Shown piece after piece: positions 46,587-54,688 of a stretch of 64,000 bases of DNA; the stretch's first letter is position 1, and each line of letters opens with the position of its first letter. Under the pieces are notes generated by a model. It was not told the origin of the DNA. It saw only the letters and a program-made list of their open reading frames with translations, and ran no database searches. Source of the DNA: Shewanella sp. UCD-KL21 (GTDB lineage: Bacteria > Pseudomonadota > Gammaproteobacteria > Enterobacterales > Shewanellaceae). The stretch spans positions 152,175-216,174 of the forward strand of contig NZ_MPHK01000007.1 in assembly GCF_001957135.1 (NCBI RefSeq), written 5' to 3'. Position numbers and translations under genes: made by a program.

Positions 46587-47639
46587 TTAGCCGCGGCGAT
46601 TTAATACGCTTTGATTTAACGTGGCTAATAGCTTTTCAGTATCACTCCAGCCAATACATGCATCAGTTATGCTTTGGCCGTAACACAGCTCCTTGCCGAC
46701 CACGAGATCTTGGCGGCCTTCTTCAAGGTTGCTTTCAACCATCACCCCAAAGATATTGTGATTGCCTTGGCTAATTTGCCCAGCAACATCTTCAGCCACT
46801 AGCATCTGTTTATTAAAGTCTTTACTGCTGTTAGCGTGGCTAAAATCAATCATAATGTTAGCAGGTAATTTGGCATTCTCTAATTGGGTTTCAATAGCGC
46901 TAACATGAGGTTGGCTATAATTAGGCTCTTTACCGCCGCGCAGAATAATATGGCAGTCTGGATTACCTTTAGTCGATACAATAGCTGAGTGACCAAACTT
47001 TGTAACCGACAAAAAGTGGTGCGGAGCACTTGCTGCGCCAATGGCATCAATCGCCACTTTAATGGTGCCATCAGTACCATTTTTAAAGCCTACCGGACTC
47101 GATAAACCTGAAGCAAGCTCACGGTGCACTTGTGACTCTGTAGTACGGGCACCGATGGCTCCCCAACACATCATATCTGCCACATATTGCGGCGTGATCA
47201 TATCAAGAAACTCACCCGCGGCTGGGATGCCAGATTCATTCAAATCGACCAGTAATTTACGCGCTGTGCGCAGGCCGTCATTAAGCTTAAAGCTATTGTC
47301 CATGTAAGGGTCGTTAATCAAGCCTTTCCAGCCCACGGTCGTGCGAGGTTTCTCAAAATACACTCGCATCACAATTTCTAGTTGATCTTTAAATTGCTCA
47401 CGTAGGGCAATTAAACGCTTGCCGTAGTCTAACGCGGCAACGGGATCGTGGATCGAGCATGGACCGATAACAACCAATAAACGGTCATCTTGTTTATTTA
47501 AAATTCGGTGAATACTGTCTCGAGCATTAAACACTGTTGCTGATGCCGCTTCTGACGCCGGAAATCGCTCTAAAATAGCGATAGGAGGCAATAGTTCTTT
47601 TATCTTATCAATTCTAACGTCATCATTTTTGTAATACAT
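46587..47639 (-). CDS. aroG: 3-deoxy-7-phosphoheptulonate synthase (DAHP synthase, AroG type)
   Basis: First enzyme of the shikimate pathway: PEP plus erythrose 4-phosphate to DAHP. The 350-residue protein has the active-site blocks VVIGPCSIHDPVAAL, VGWKGLINDPYMDNSF, AGEFLDMITPQYVADMMCWG, ARTTESQVHRELASG and DFSHANSSK. The N terminus (MYYKNDDVRIDKIKELLPP) and the blocks match E. coli AroG, the phenylalanine-sensitive form, more than AroF or AroH. Feedback control is not tested here. Confidence 0.95.
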   Translation of the reverse strand: MYYKNDDVRIDKIKELLPPIAILERFPASEAASATVFNARDSIHRILNKQDDRLLVVIGPCSIHDPVAALDYGKRLIALREQFKDQLEIVMRVYFEKPRTTVGWKGLINDPYMDNSFKLNDGLRTARKLLVDLNESGIPAAGEFLDMITPQYVADMMCWGAIGARTTESQVHRELASGLSSPVGFKNGTDGTIKVAIDAIGAASAPHHFLSVTKFGHSAIVSTKGNPDCHIILRGGKEPNYSQPHVSAIETQLENAKLPANIMIDFSHANSSKDFNKQMLVAEDVAGQISQGNHNIFGVMVESNLEEGRQDLVVGKELCYGQSITDACIGWSDTEKLLATLNQSVLNRRG

Positions 47640-47975
47640 AGTTTATACAACTCCAGCAAACAGTTATTTATGCCAACTTTAAACGTTGAGCAGTAAAGCA
47701 TTACGGACAGCTTTATATTTCAAACACTAGCATACAATAAAACATCCAATCTACGGTTTTATCAAATTATTCAATTTAAATTACTGTTATTAAATAGCTT
47801 TCATATTCAAAATAAAAAATATCTAATAAATTCATTAATTTCTAAGATTATCTTCAATTGCATTCGTTTTAATCTTGGGTCTGTTCGTTTGATTATTGCG
47901 ATAATATACCAAGCAATAAAAAGCCACTTGCAGCTAACACGCTGTAAGTGGCTAAAGTAACTTGGGCTTATAATA
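47640..47975 (-). other. Region upstream of aroG
   Basis: 336 AT-rich bases carrying the aroG promoter and, at the left of the next gene, its terminator (47922-47953). No TyrR box (TGTAAA-N6-TTTACA) was found. Confidence 0.5.
47919..47953 (-). terminator. Terminator of the TPR lipoprotein gene
   Basis: AGCCACTTGCAGC / GCTGTAAGTGGCT (one mismatch) with a six-base loop, followed on the minus strand by TTTTTATTG. Confidence 0.8.
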
Positions 47976-49199
47976 TTAATGGCGCATCATAGCTTGCAAC
48001 TTGCCTTTGTAACGATCTTGATTGGTTTCATCATGGCTAAGATCTAGCGCCTTTTTCATGGTTTTCTTGGCTCGTCTTTGATCGCCTGTGGCCCAGTAGG
48101 CACGGGACAAACCAAAATAAAACTCATGGCGGTAATCCGCCCGTTCAACCGCACGTTTGTACCACACTAAAGCTTCTTGATATTGCTTTTCAAAATACGC
48201 CTCTTGGGCCATATCAAAGTAATAGAACGGGTTATTAATACGGGCTAATTCAAGAATTTTATGAACCTGTTTCCACTCTTCAAGTCGATCTTGCTCACCT
48301 AATATTAATGCAAGATTAAACAGGGTAGTGATATTTTTAGGCTCTAAATGAAGCACATAGCGATAGGCTTTTTCTGCCGGCTCATCTAATCCTTTATGAC
48401 GATAAATCACCGCCAGAGTGTTAATACTGTTGACGTAATACGGGTCTAATTCAATGGCCCGTTTTACCAATGCATAGGCTAAGTCGTAGTCACCGCGCAC
48501 TAATGCTTCTGCTGCAACATTATTAAAGTACATTCCCGATAAGGTTTGTTTATTAATTTGCTTAACACGGTATGAGCGTATTGAGCGCTCAGGTAAAAAG
48601 TCCACTAATATGTCCGAACCGCGAAGGCTAATACTATTGGGAGCGTCACGGTGCAGTAGTTTCATATTTACGTGACCATTTACGAGGTAAAAACCTCCCC
48701 TTCTATCCCATATGGGTTCTACATCAATCTCTTGAAACTTTACAGGTACATCAAGTACCTGTGCGATAGCCGTTGTCAGTACCACTAGCGACATGCAGTT
48801 ACCTGCCCGCTCAAGGGCTGTCACACTGGCCATTCGGGTATAATGATCTCGATACTCAAAGCCCCCCTCTTGGGCATTGATGTATTCAGCAAGCCAAAGG
48901 TTCACCGGTATTTTAAGGCCGTTAACGCCACCTGAGCGAGCAAAATCACGCTGTATTTCCGTAACTATCTCATCAGGTAAATTGTAAATCTCTGCTGTAG
49001 CAGGAATATCGACCTCATTAAAATAGCTATCGTTAAATAAGCCACTGACATTAACCTTGGCTTTATTGATACTCGGCGCGCTTGAGCAGCCTGAAATAAA
49101 AATCAATATTAGTAAATAAAAACAGAGATTAAGGCGTAAAAAACCAAAAGATTGAATTATTAATGAATTTTTCGAAGAAACGTCATCATGATGCAACAT
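47976..49199 (-). CDS. Transglutaminase-like TPR lipoprotein
   Basis: About 407 residues from ATG 49199. A lipoprotein signal with lipobox ISGC lies near residue 38. Residues 90-200 contain a transglutaminase-like pattern: RAGNCMSLVVLTTAIAQVLD with the putative catalytic Cys and YLVNGHVNMKLL with a His. Then four or five TPR units (ALVKRAIELDPYYVNSINTLAVIY; AYRYVLHLEPKNITTLFNLALI in parts). Such proteins are periplasmic and face the outer membrane. Function unknown; probably not an enzyme of known substrate. Confidence 0.8.
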   Translation of the reverse strand: MLHHDDVSSKNSLIIQSFGFLRLNLCFYLLILIFISGCSSAPSINKAKVNVSGLFNDSYFNEVDIPATAEIYNLPDEIVTEIQRDFARSGGVNGLKIPVNLWLAEYINAQEGGFEYRDHYTRMASVTALERAGNCMSLVVLTTAIAQVLDVPVKFQEIDVEPIWDRRGGFYLVNGHVNMKLLHRDAPNSISLRGSDILVDFLPERSIRSYRVKQINKQTLSGMYFNNVAAEALVRGDYDLAYALVKRAIELDPYYVNSINTLAVIYRHKGLDEPAEKAYRYVLHLEPKNITTLFNLALILGEQDRLEEWKQVHKILELARINNPFYYFDMAQEAYFEKQYQEALVWYKRAVERADYRHEFYFGLSRAYWATGDQRRAKKTMKKALDLSHDETNQDRYKGKLQAMMRH

Positions 49200-49321
49200 A
49201 ATTCTACCCCACATAAAAGCCTATCATTAAGCATAGAAGTTAGTGGCAGAATTGCGATTTTGAAAAAGTTACAAAAGATGAATGCAAAAAGCTTAAGCCA
49301 GTGGCGAATATTTGAATTTCA

Positions 49322-49645
49322 TTATTGCTTGGCAACTGGCGGGTCAATTTGAATAAACACCTCTTGATTTTGATAGCTGTATGGTCGGTAGGAATTACCG
49401 GCGCAATTAAAATAACGGTATGGCGCAGCGAATAGCAAACAGCCATTCGGCAGAGCTTGTAAAATATTAATTTGCTGCTGCATTTTGAGCATTTGCTGCC
49501 ATTGATGGTCCTGCTGGACTTGATCTCGTATTGCAAAAGCGTCAAATGGTTCAGATGTCTTTCTCACAACCACTTTTCCTGCAGTGGCGAAAAAGCTGAT
49601 ACTGATAAGTAAAGCAATCATCAATACTTGAAAGCAGTTAACCAT
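49322..49645 (-). CDS. Small exported protein, unknown
   Basis: A 107-residue protein from ATG 49645, which follows TGAGG. A signal peptide (MVNCFQVLMIALLISISFF, cleavage about ATA|G) is followed by a Gln-rich region (QDHQWQQMLKMQQQINIL) and a C-terminal CAGNSYRPYSYQNQE. Two Cys residues in the mature part could pair. No family recognised. Confidence 0.65.
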   Translation of the reverse strand: MVNCFQVLMIALLISISFFATAGKVVVRKTSEPFDAFAIRDQVQQDHQWQQMLKMQQQINILQALPNGCLLFAAPYRYFNCAGNSYRPYSYQNQEVFIQIDPPVAKQ

Positions 49646-49701
49646 GTTAAACCTCATTACAATTATTCACTTGTCACACTTGTTCGCTTTTTAAAAGTAA
49701 C

Positions 49702-49731
49702 AAAAAAGCAGAACCCTAAGGTTCTGCTTTT
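49702..49731 (-). terminator. Terminator of glnK-amtB
   Basis: AAAAGCAGAACC / GGTTCTGCTTTT with a CTAA loop; T run on both sides, 34 bases past the amtB stop. Confidence 0.85.
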
Positions 49732-49764
49732 AGTTTTAACATGCTCAGTGTTTAAAGCAATCTA

Positions 49765-51015
49765 TTATCCAGCTGATTTGATTGATACAAACTCTGGGTA
49801 AGCATCAACACCACAGTCAGATGCATCCATACCGTTGTACTCTTCTTCTTCAGTAACACGGATACCCACTGTCGCTTTAAGGATAAACCATACTACGAAT
49901 GAAGCTGAGAATACCCAAGCAAAGATAACTGCTGCGCCATATAACTGAGCACCAAAGTTTGCATCAGCATTTGATAATGGTACTAGCATAAGACCTAAGA
50001 AACCGGCAACACCATGTACTGAGATAGCACCTACTGGATCATCAATTTTAATGCGGTCAAAGGCAACAATTGAGAAGATAACCACACCACCAGCGACGAT
50101 ACCAATGACACCTGACATTAATAGTGAAGGTGATAATGGGTCTGCTGTAATAGCCACTAAGCCCGCTAATGCACCATTTAAAATCATGGTTAAGTCAGCT
50201 TTACCCCAGACAATTTTACAAACTAATAATGCTGAAACTGCACCGAAAGCGGCTGCTGAGTTAGTGTTTACAAAAATCTTAGCCACTGCTGAAGCATTTT
50301 CAGCGTCTGAGACTAATAATTGTGAACCACCGTTAAAGCCAAACCAACCCATCCATAAGATAAACATACCTAATGTCGCCATTGGCAAGTTAGAACCTGG
50401 GATAGGATGAACTTCACCATTTGCACCATACTTACCTTTACGAGCACCCAGTAATAGTACTCCTGAGATAGCGGCTGCAGCACCGGCCATATGTACAATA
50501 CCACTACCAGCGAAGTCAACGAAACCAGCAGCAGAAAGGAAGCCGCCGCCCCAAGTCCAGTAACCTTCAATTGGGTAGATAACTGCGGTTAATACCACTG
50601 CAAAGATTAAGAAAGACCAAAGCTTCATTCGCTCTGCAACAGCACCTGACACAATTGACATTGCCGTTGCAACAAACACAACTTGGAAGAAGAAGTCAGA
50701 CTCAAGCGCATGATCTGCATCAGCGGCTTGTGAGCCAATTAATGAACCAAATGATGGTAACCAGCCACCTTCAGTGTTATCGACATACATGATGTTGTAA
50801 CCCACTAACAGGAACATCACACAGGCGATTGAATATAAACATACATTTTTAGTTAAAATTTCTGTGGTATTTTTTGAGCGAACTAAGCCCGCCTCAAGCA
50901 TTGCAAAACCTGCTGCCATCCACATGACAAACGCACCTGATATTAGAAAGTAAAACGTATCTAATGCGAAACGTAATTCAGTGACTGTTGTGCCTAACGT
51001 TGCTAACTCTTCCAT
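49765..51015 (-). CDS. amtB: Ammonium transporter
   Basis: Trimeric ammonium channel of 416 residues, about eleven helices. Typical blocks: WMAAGFAMLEAGLVRSKNT, SGAVAERMKLWSFLIFA, GSGIVHMAGAAAAISG (the first pore His), FILWMGWFGFNGGS, GAISVHGVAGFLGLM (the second pore His). It follows glnK by ten bases and is regulated by GlnK binding and, by the NtrC site, by nitrogen supply. Confidence 0.96.
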   Translation of the reverse strand: MEELATLGTTVTELRFALDTFYFLISGAFVMWMAAGFAMLEAGLVRSKNTTEILTKNVCLYSIACVMFLLVGYNIMYVDNTEGGWLPSFGSLIGSQAADADHALESDFFFQVVFVATAMSIVSGAVAERMKLWSFLIFAVVLTAVIYPIEGYWTWGGGFLSAAGFVDFAGSGIVHMAGAAAAISGVLLLGARKGKYGANGEVHPIPGSNLPMATLGMFILWMGWFGFNGGSQLLVSDAENASAVAKIFVNTNSAAAFGAVSALLVCKIVWGKADLTMILNGALAGLVAITADPLSPSLLMSGVIGIVAGGVVIFSIVAFDRIKIDDPVGAISVHGVAGFLGLMLVPLSNADANFGAQLYGAAVIFAWVFSASFVVWFILKATVGIRVTEEEEYNGMDASDCGVDAYPEFVSIKSAG

Positions 51016-51025
51016 TACATTCCCC

Positions 51026-51364
51026 TTATAGTGCTTCGTTATCTAGCTCACCCGTACGGATACGGATAGCTTGCTCAAGATCAGTAACAAAGATTTTGCC
51101 ATCGCCAATCTTGCCGGTATGAGCCGCTGTCGTAATGGCTTCAATTAACATATCTAAGTTTTCTGCTTTAGTAGCAATTTCCAACTTCACTTTAGGAAGA
51201 AAGTCGACTTGGTATTCTGCGCCACGATATAGCTCAGTGTGACCTTTTTGACGACCGAAACCTTTTACTTCGGTAACAGTCATTCCTTCAATGCCCATGC
51301 TTGCAATAGCTTCACGGACATCATCCAATTTAAATGGCTTGATGATAGCGCTGACGAGTTTCAT
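51026..51364 (-). CDS. glnK: Nitrogen regulatory PII protein GlnK
   Basis: PII signalling protein of 112 residues from ATG 51364, which has GGAGGT ahead; four upstream codons are excluded. The T-loop has Tyr51 (YRGAEYQVDF), the site of uridylylation by GlnD. KPFKLDDVREAI and GKIGDGKIFV are standard. It controls AmtB gating and the NtrB/GlnE pathway; glnE is encoded 3.3 kb further along. Confidence 0.95.
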   Translation of the reverse strand: MKLVSAIIKPFKLDDVREAIASMGIEGMTVTEVKGFGRQKGHTELYRGAEYQVDFLPKVKLEIATKAENLDMLIEAITTAAHTGKIGDGKIFVTDLEQAIRIRTGELDNEAL

Positions 51365-51410
51365 CTCGACCTCCAAAAGTGTGATTGTTATAAAATTGTT
51401 TACAAATACA

Positions 51411-51428
51411 ATTCAATCATCAGGCCAA
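51411..51428 (-). promoter_or_regulatory. Possible sigma54 promoter of glnK-amtB
   Basis: On the minus strand TTGGCCTGATGATTGAAT has GG, then ten bases, then GA, close to the TGGCAC-N5-TTGC pattern but with GA in place of the -12 GC. It lies 47 bases before glnK. Position relative to the NtrC site supports it. Confidence 0.5.
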
Positions 51429-51490
51429 CCACGTAAGGTGTTGATAGTAAAGATATTTTAAAATATAAGTTAAATAAAAAAGTCTTTTTA

Positions 51491-51507
51491 TGCACCAATA
51501 AGGTGCA
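51491..51507. promoter_or_regulatory. NtrC enhancer site
   Basis: TGCACCAATAAGGTGCA is a perfect match to the NtrC palindrome TGCACC-N5-GGTGCA. It lies about 65 bases upstream of the putative sigma54 promoter of glnK-amtB, so nitrogen limitation should activate this operon. Confidence 0.85.
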
Positions 51508-51676
51508 GCTTTAGTTTAGCGCGCACAACATTAGAGCGAAGCGTTTATAACTATTTAAATACTTGATAATTAGAATTACGCAGTTAAAAAAGTGTCAAAG
51601 CGAACCAAAAAAAGCTGCGCGAAAGGGGGATGTTACTGATAGAAAAATAAACATATTAAGAAAGCATAAATAAAAA

Positions 51677-51698
51677 AAGGCCTTCTAATGAAGGCCTT
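51677..51698 (-). terminator. Terminator of the bactofilin gene
   Basis: AAGGCCTTC / GAAGGCCTT with a TAAT loop, followed on the minus strand by a T7 tract. Confidence 0.87.
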
Positions 51699-51731
51699 AA
51701 TTGTATTGTTTGCAGATTAGCTTTTAAAAAT

Positions 51732-53087
51732 TTATAAGCTGCCAACTGTGTCAGTTGCTTCTGCTGAACTTGCAACCTCATCAGTCGCCTCTTCAGCCAG
51801 TAGATCTGCCATTAAGCTATCAACTTGAGGCTGACTGACCTCTTCATCTTCAACTGTTACTAAAGCCTCATTCGCGCTGGCAAGCAAGTCTTCAGTTTCA
51901 TCAGCTAAAGCTGTTTCTGTCACTTCAAGTACTGCTTCTGTTTCAGCTGATGCAGTTGCTTGCATTTCAATTGCCGAGTCAGCAGCATCATTTGCAGCAG
52001 CCACAACTTCAGACTCGTCAATATCAGCGGTAAGCGCAACACTCGCTGAAGGCTCAAGTACTTCATCAGCCTTAGCAAGTTCAATTTGATTATCTGCTGG
52101 CTGTATTTGCTGTGGCTTAATATCAGTAACCGTCGTTGCTGGTTTCACCACAGCAGCCGTAACAGGCTTTGATTCAATCAACTGAGTCAATTCATCTTTT
52201 TTATAAACCGCGCCAGCAATTGCAGCAAAAGCGATAGCCGCTACAAATAGCTTAGCACCAGAACCTGATGATTTTTCTTGAGCTTTTCTCGCCGCTTCTG
52301 CAGCAGCAAGTTGAGCTTGAGGGTTAGGTTGCGGCTTGATCTCAAGCTTTGACTTAGGCTTAGATTCTGCAACTGGCTTCGGGTTATTATGAGCATCTGT
52401 ATTTACTTGAGGCTCCACTCGAGAGTTTACCGTTGCAGCGCTGCTAGCACTGGTCTGTGAATTAATTTCAGCAAGAGTCTGTGGTTTGATCTGAGTCATG
52501 GCAGCTACAGCTTCAGCCTTAACATCGACTTTGTTAGGTTCGGCTGTATTAACATCTGCTTTAATAACATCTGCTTTCACCTGAACCGCTTCGGTAGTTT
52601 TTACTACAGGCTCTGGCTTAAGATTGTTAAAATGTCCCTTGTTTGCAGCTTGAGCTATCGGCGCCTCTGCAACAGGCGCTTCAGTCTTTGGGAAAGCATA
52701 GGCTTCTGTGACTTGTGCTTCTGGCTTATCTTCAACAGTTGCTTGGGGTAATACGCCTTCTTCAGGGCCCTTAGTTCTGGCACCTAAAAATTGACCACCA
52801 TCATAAATTTCCATTTTATGGCTAGATACATCACCTTCAACTACACCAGAGCTTACAATCACTAAACTGTTGCAATGTAAAGTACCTTTAAATACACCAC
52901 AAACTCTTAATTCTTGACAAAAAAGCTCACCGTCAATCTCGCCACCAACTTCAATTTTAACTTGGTCTGTTGAACGAATAACACCTTTAACTTTACCGGC
53001 AACCAAAGCTGGTCCCTGTACAGCCATATCTCCATCCAATGAAGTATCGGGACCAATAAAAGTAACCCCATTTCCTTTGTTATTCAT
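51732..53087 (-). CDS. Bactofilin-domain protein with long acidic tail and one membrane segment
   Basis: The N-terminal 110 residues form a polymer-forming bactofilin domain: GPDTSLDGDMAVQGPALVAGKVKG, EVGGEIDGELFCQELRVCG, GTLHCNSLVIVSSGVVEGDV (repeated short strands with Gly/Val turns). Then about 160 residues of Pro/Ala/Lys/Glu-rich linker and a hydrophobic segment near residues 275-297 (AKLFVAAIAFAAIAGAV), then an Ala/Glu/Asp-rich C-terminal part to 451. Most bactofilins are about 120-200 residues, so this one is a long membrane-tethered variant. Divergent from a LuxR-type gene. Confidence 0.8.
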   Translation of the reverse strand: MNNKGNGVTFIGPDTSLDGDMAVQGPALVAGKVKGVIRSTDQVKIEVGGEIDGELFCQELRVCGVFKGTLHCNSLVIVSSGVVEGDVSSHKMEIYDGGQFLGARTKGPEEGVLPQATVEDKPEAQVTEAYAFPKTEAPVAEAPIAQAANKGHFNNLKPEPVVKTTEAVQVKADVIKADVNTAEPNKVDVKAEAVAAMTQIKPQTLAEINSQTSASSAATVNSRVEPQVNTDAHNNPKPVAESKPKSKLEIKPQPNPQAQLAAAEAARKAQEKSSGSGAKLFVAAIAFAAIAGAVYKKDELTQLIESKPVTAAVVKPATTVTDIKPQQIQPADNQIELAKADEVLEPSASVALTADIDESEVVAAANDAADSAIEMQATASAETEAVLEVTETALADETEDLLASANEALVTVEDEEVSQPQVDSLMADLLAEEATDEVASSAEATDTVGSL

Positions 53088-53320
53088 ACCAATCAGTTTC
53101 CTTTATTATTAATTTTCGACATATACTAAACTAACTTTATTGAAACAACAAATAACATTCCATTTACATAAATTACAGGTTAATTTCGAGCTATTCGCTT
53201 TAAAAGTAAAACTTAATAGTTTAATGTATCGATTATTAGCCAAAGCGCCTGTCATTAATATATAAATTAGCTATTGAACGGATTTTCAATAGTCGCTTAA
53301 ATAACAAGGATGTAGCCGAA

Positions 53321-53941
53321 ATGATTTTTTCAGATGTGATTTTTAAACAACTTCCAGAGCCGCTGGCCCAGCAAGTATCTAAAATCGCTGGATTACTCAA
53401 TATTGAAACCGCCTTTAATGACCCACTAAACTTCGCCTGCAAAGCTGCCGATAATAGGCCTAAAATTCTTATACACTATTTAGAAGACCCTCATAAACAC
53501 GCCTATTTAATTTCAGCGGATATTCTTACTACAGGTAAGCATTTAGTTTTTTGCCCTAATCTTGATATTGAATGTGAAACCTTATTGATATCCAATGGTT
53601 TTCATGGCGTACTCACCTTAGATGCCTGCGAAATAGAAATCATTGAAGCACTTAAAAGTGTCAACAATAACAGGCTATATTTCAGCCATGATGCCATGTC
53701 ACGTTATATTCAATCGAGAAAACGCCAACCTAATACCCAGCGTCAAATAGAGTTATTGTCATTAACTACCAAAAAAGAACAGCGAGTATTAACGTTAGTT
53801 TGCCAAGGGTTAACCAATGATGAAATAGCTACTAATTTAGGGATCTCTGTCAATACAGTGAAAATGCATATGCAGAATATTTTCAAAAAAACCAAAATAT
53901 CCAGCCGTGGGCAGCTTTCTTACGCCTTTGCACAAGTTTAA
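53321..53941 (+). CDS. LuxR-family response-type regulator (CsgD-like)
   Basis: A 206-residue regulator. The N-terminal 130 residues have no clear receiver motif but a divergent CsgD-like layout. The C-terminal LuxR helix-turn-helix spans about 148-206: TKKEQRVLTLVCQGLTNDEIATNLGIS and VNTVKMHMQNIFKKTKISSR (shown in parts). AAGGATG precedes the ATG. It is divergent from the bactofilin gene, which it may control; that is inference. Confidence 0.85.
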   Translation: MIFSDVIFKQLPEPLAQQVSKIAGLLNIETAFNDPLNFACKAADNRPKILIHYLEDPHKHAYLISADILTTGKHLVFCPNLDIECETLLISNGFHGVLTLDACEIEIIEALKSVNNNRLYFSHDAMSRYIQSRKRQPNTQRQIELLSLTTKKEQRVLTLVCQGLTNDEIATNLGISVNTVKMHMQNIFKKTKISSRGQLSYAFAQV

Positions 53942-54123
53942 AAATTTAAATGTATATGATTAGGTCAATGTTGATTTGTAACGCTAGCTATTAAATTCTG
54001 CGAGTTAACAGCTGTGCTAATTAACTACTGAAAATAACATTAACTGCAATTAGGTAAGCTTTAGCGTGCTGTAAACCTGTAAAGCGCAACTAAATCTGAA
54101 AAATTTTTGATGGCATAGTGCTG

Positions 54124-54405
54124 TTATGCTGAGTACTTCATTACCTCAGCAAAACGCGCCATAAAATTATCAAACGCAGCGTTATCAGGGTAATCAAATT
54201 GATATTTATTGTGGAAATAAATCGTTAAAGAGGTTCGGCCGTCACTAAGAATAATAGTGTAGCCATCAAAGCCTGTTTGCGCATTTAAGCCACATAGTTC
54301 ATAGCTTGAGTTGTCACCATCTGCAGCGGTCAGCTTTTGCCCCATGTCGGTTATCTTATTAAATACTTTTAGCGCTTCATATATATCAATGGCATTTTTC
54401 ATCAC
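54124..54405 (-). CDS. DUF3081 family protein
   Basis: A 93-residue cytoplasmic protein: DIYEALKVFNKITDMGQKLT, then FDGYTIILSDGRTSLTIYFHNKYQFDY (in parts) and a C-terminal helix. I recognise the DUF3081 pattern, found mostly in Shewanella and relatives. Function unknown. Confidence 0.75.
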   Translation of the reverse strand: MMKNAIDIYEALKVFNKITDMGQKLTAADGDNSSYELCGLNAQTGFDGYTIILSDGRTSLTIYFHNKYQFDYPDNAAFDNFMARFAEVMKYSA

Positions 54406-54592
54406 TACATCCCTACAAAGAAAACCTGTTCACTAAACACCTAATAGACAAAGCAATCAATACGAATGCGCGCTTAAGATGGTTCAAAACAATCAGTGTA
54501 AAATAATGCAGTAACAAGACCGTGAGTTAGCGCAGAGAAAGGCAAATTTTATATGATGATGGTGTATCAAATTGAATCGGTGAGTGCTGTGC

Positions 54593-54623
54593 TGCACCGC
54601 TTTTATTTATATAAAGCGGTGCA
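54593..54623. other. Stem-loop between DUF3081 and glnE genes
   Basis: TGCACCGCTTT / AAAGCGGTGCA with an AT-rich loop. No T run follows on the glnE strand. It may be a terminator without a tail, a structure, or chance. The surrounding 280 bases hold no gene. Confidence 0.5.
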
Positions 54624-54688
54624 GGTAACTATTTACCCGCACCGTTAGCTAACAAAACCCAAAATATACGACTTTAAATAAGAGCTTA

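Larger units (their letters stand above)
51365..51731. other. glnK upstream region
   Basis: 367 bases with the nitrogen-control sites listed separately and the bactofilin terminator. No gene. Confidence 0.6.

Noticed and set aside
47640..47975. TyrR box upstream of aroG
   Set aside because: No TGTAAA-N6-TTTACA match found on either strand.
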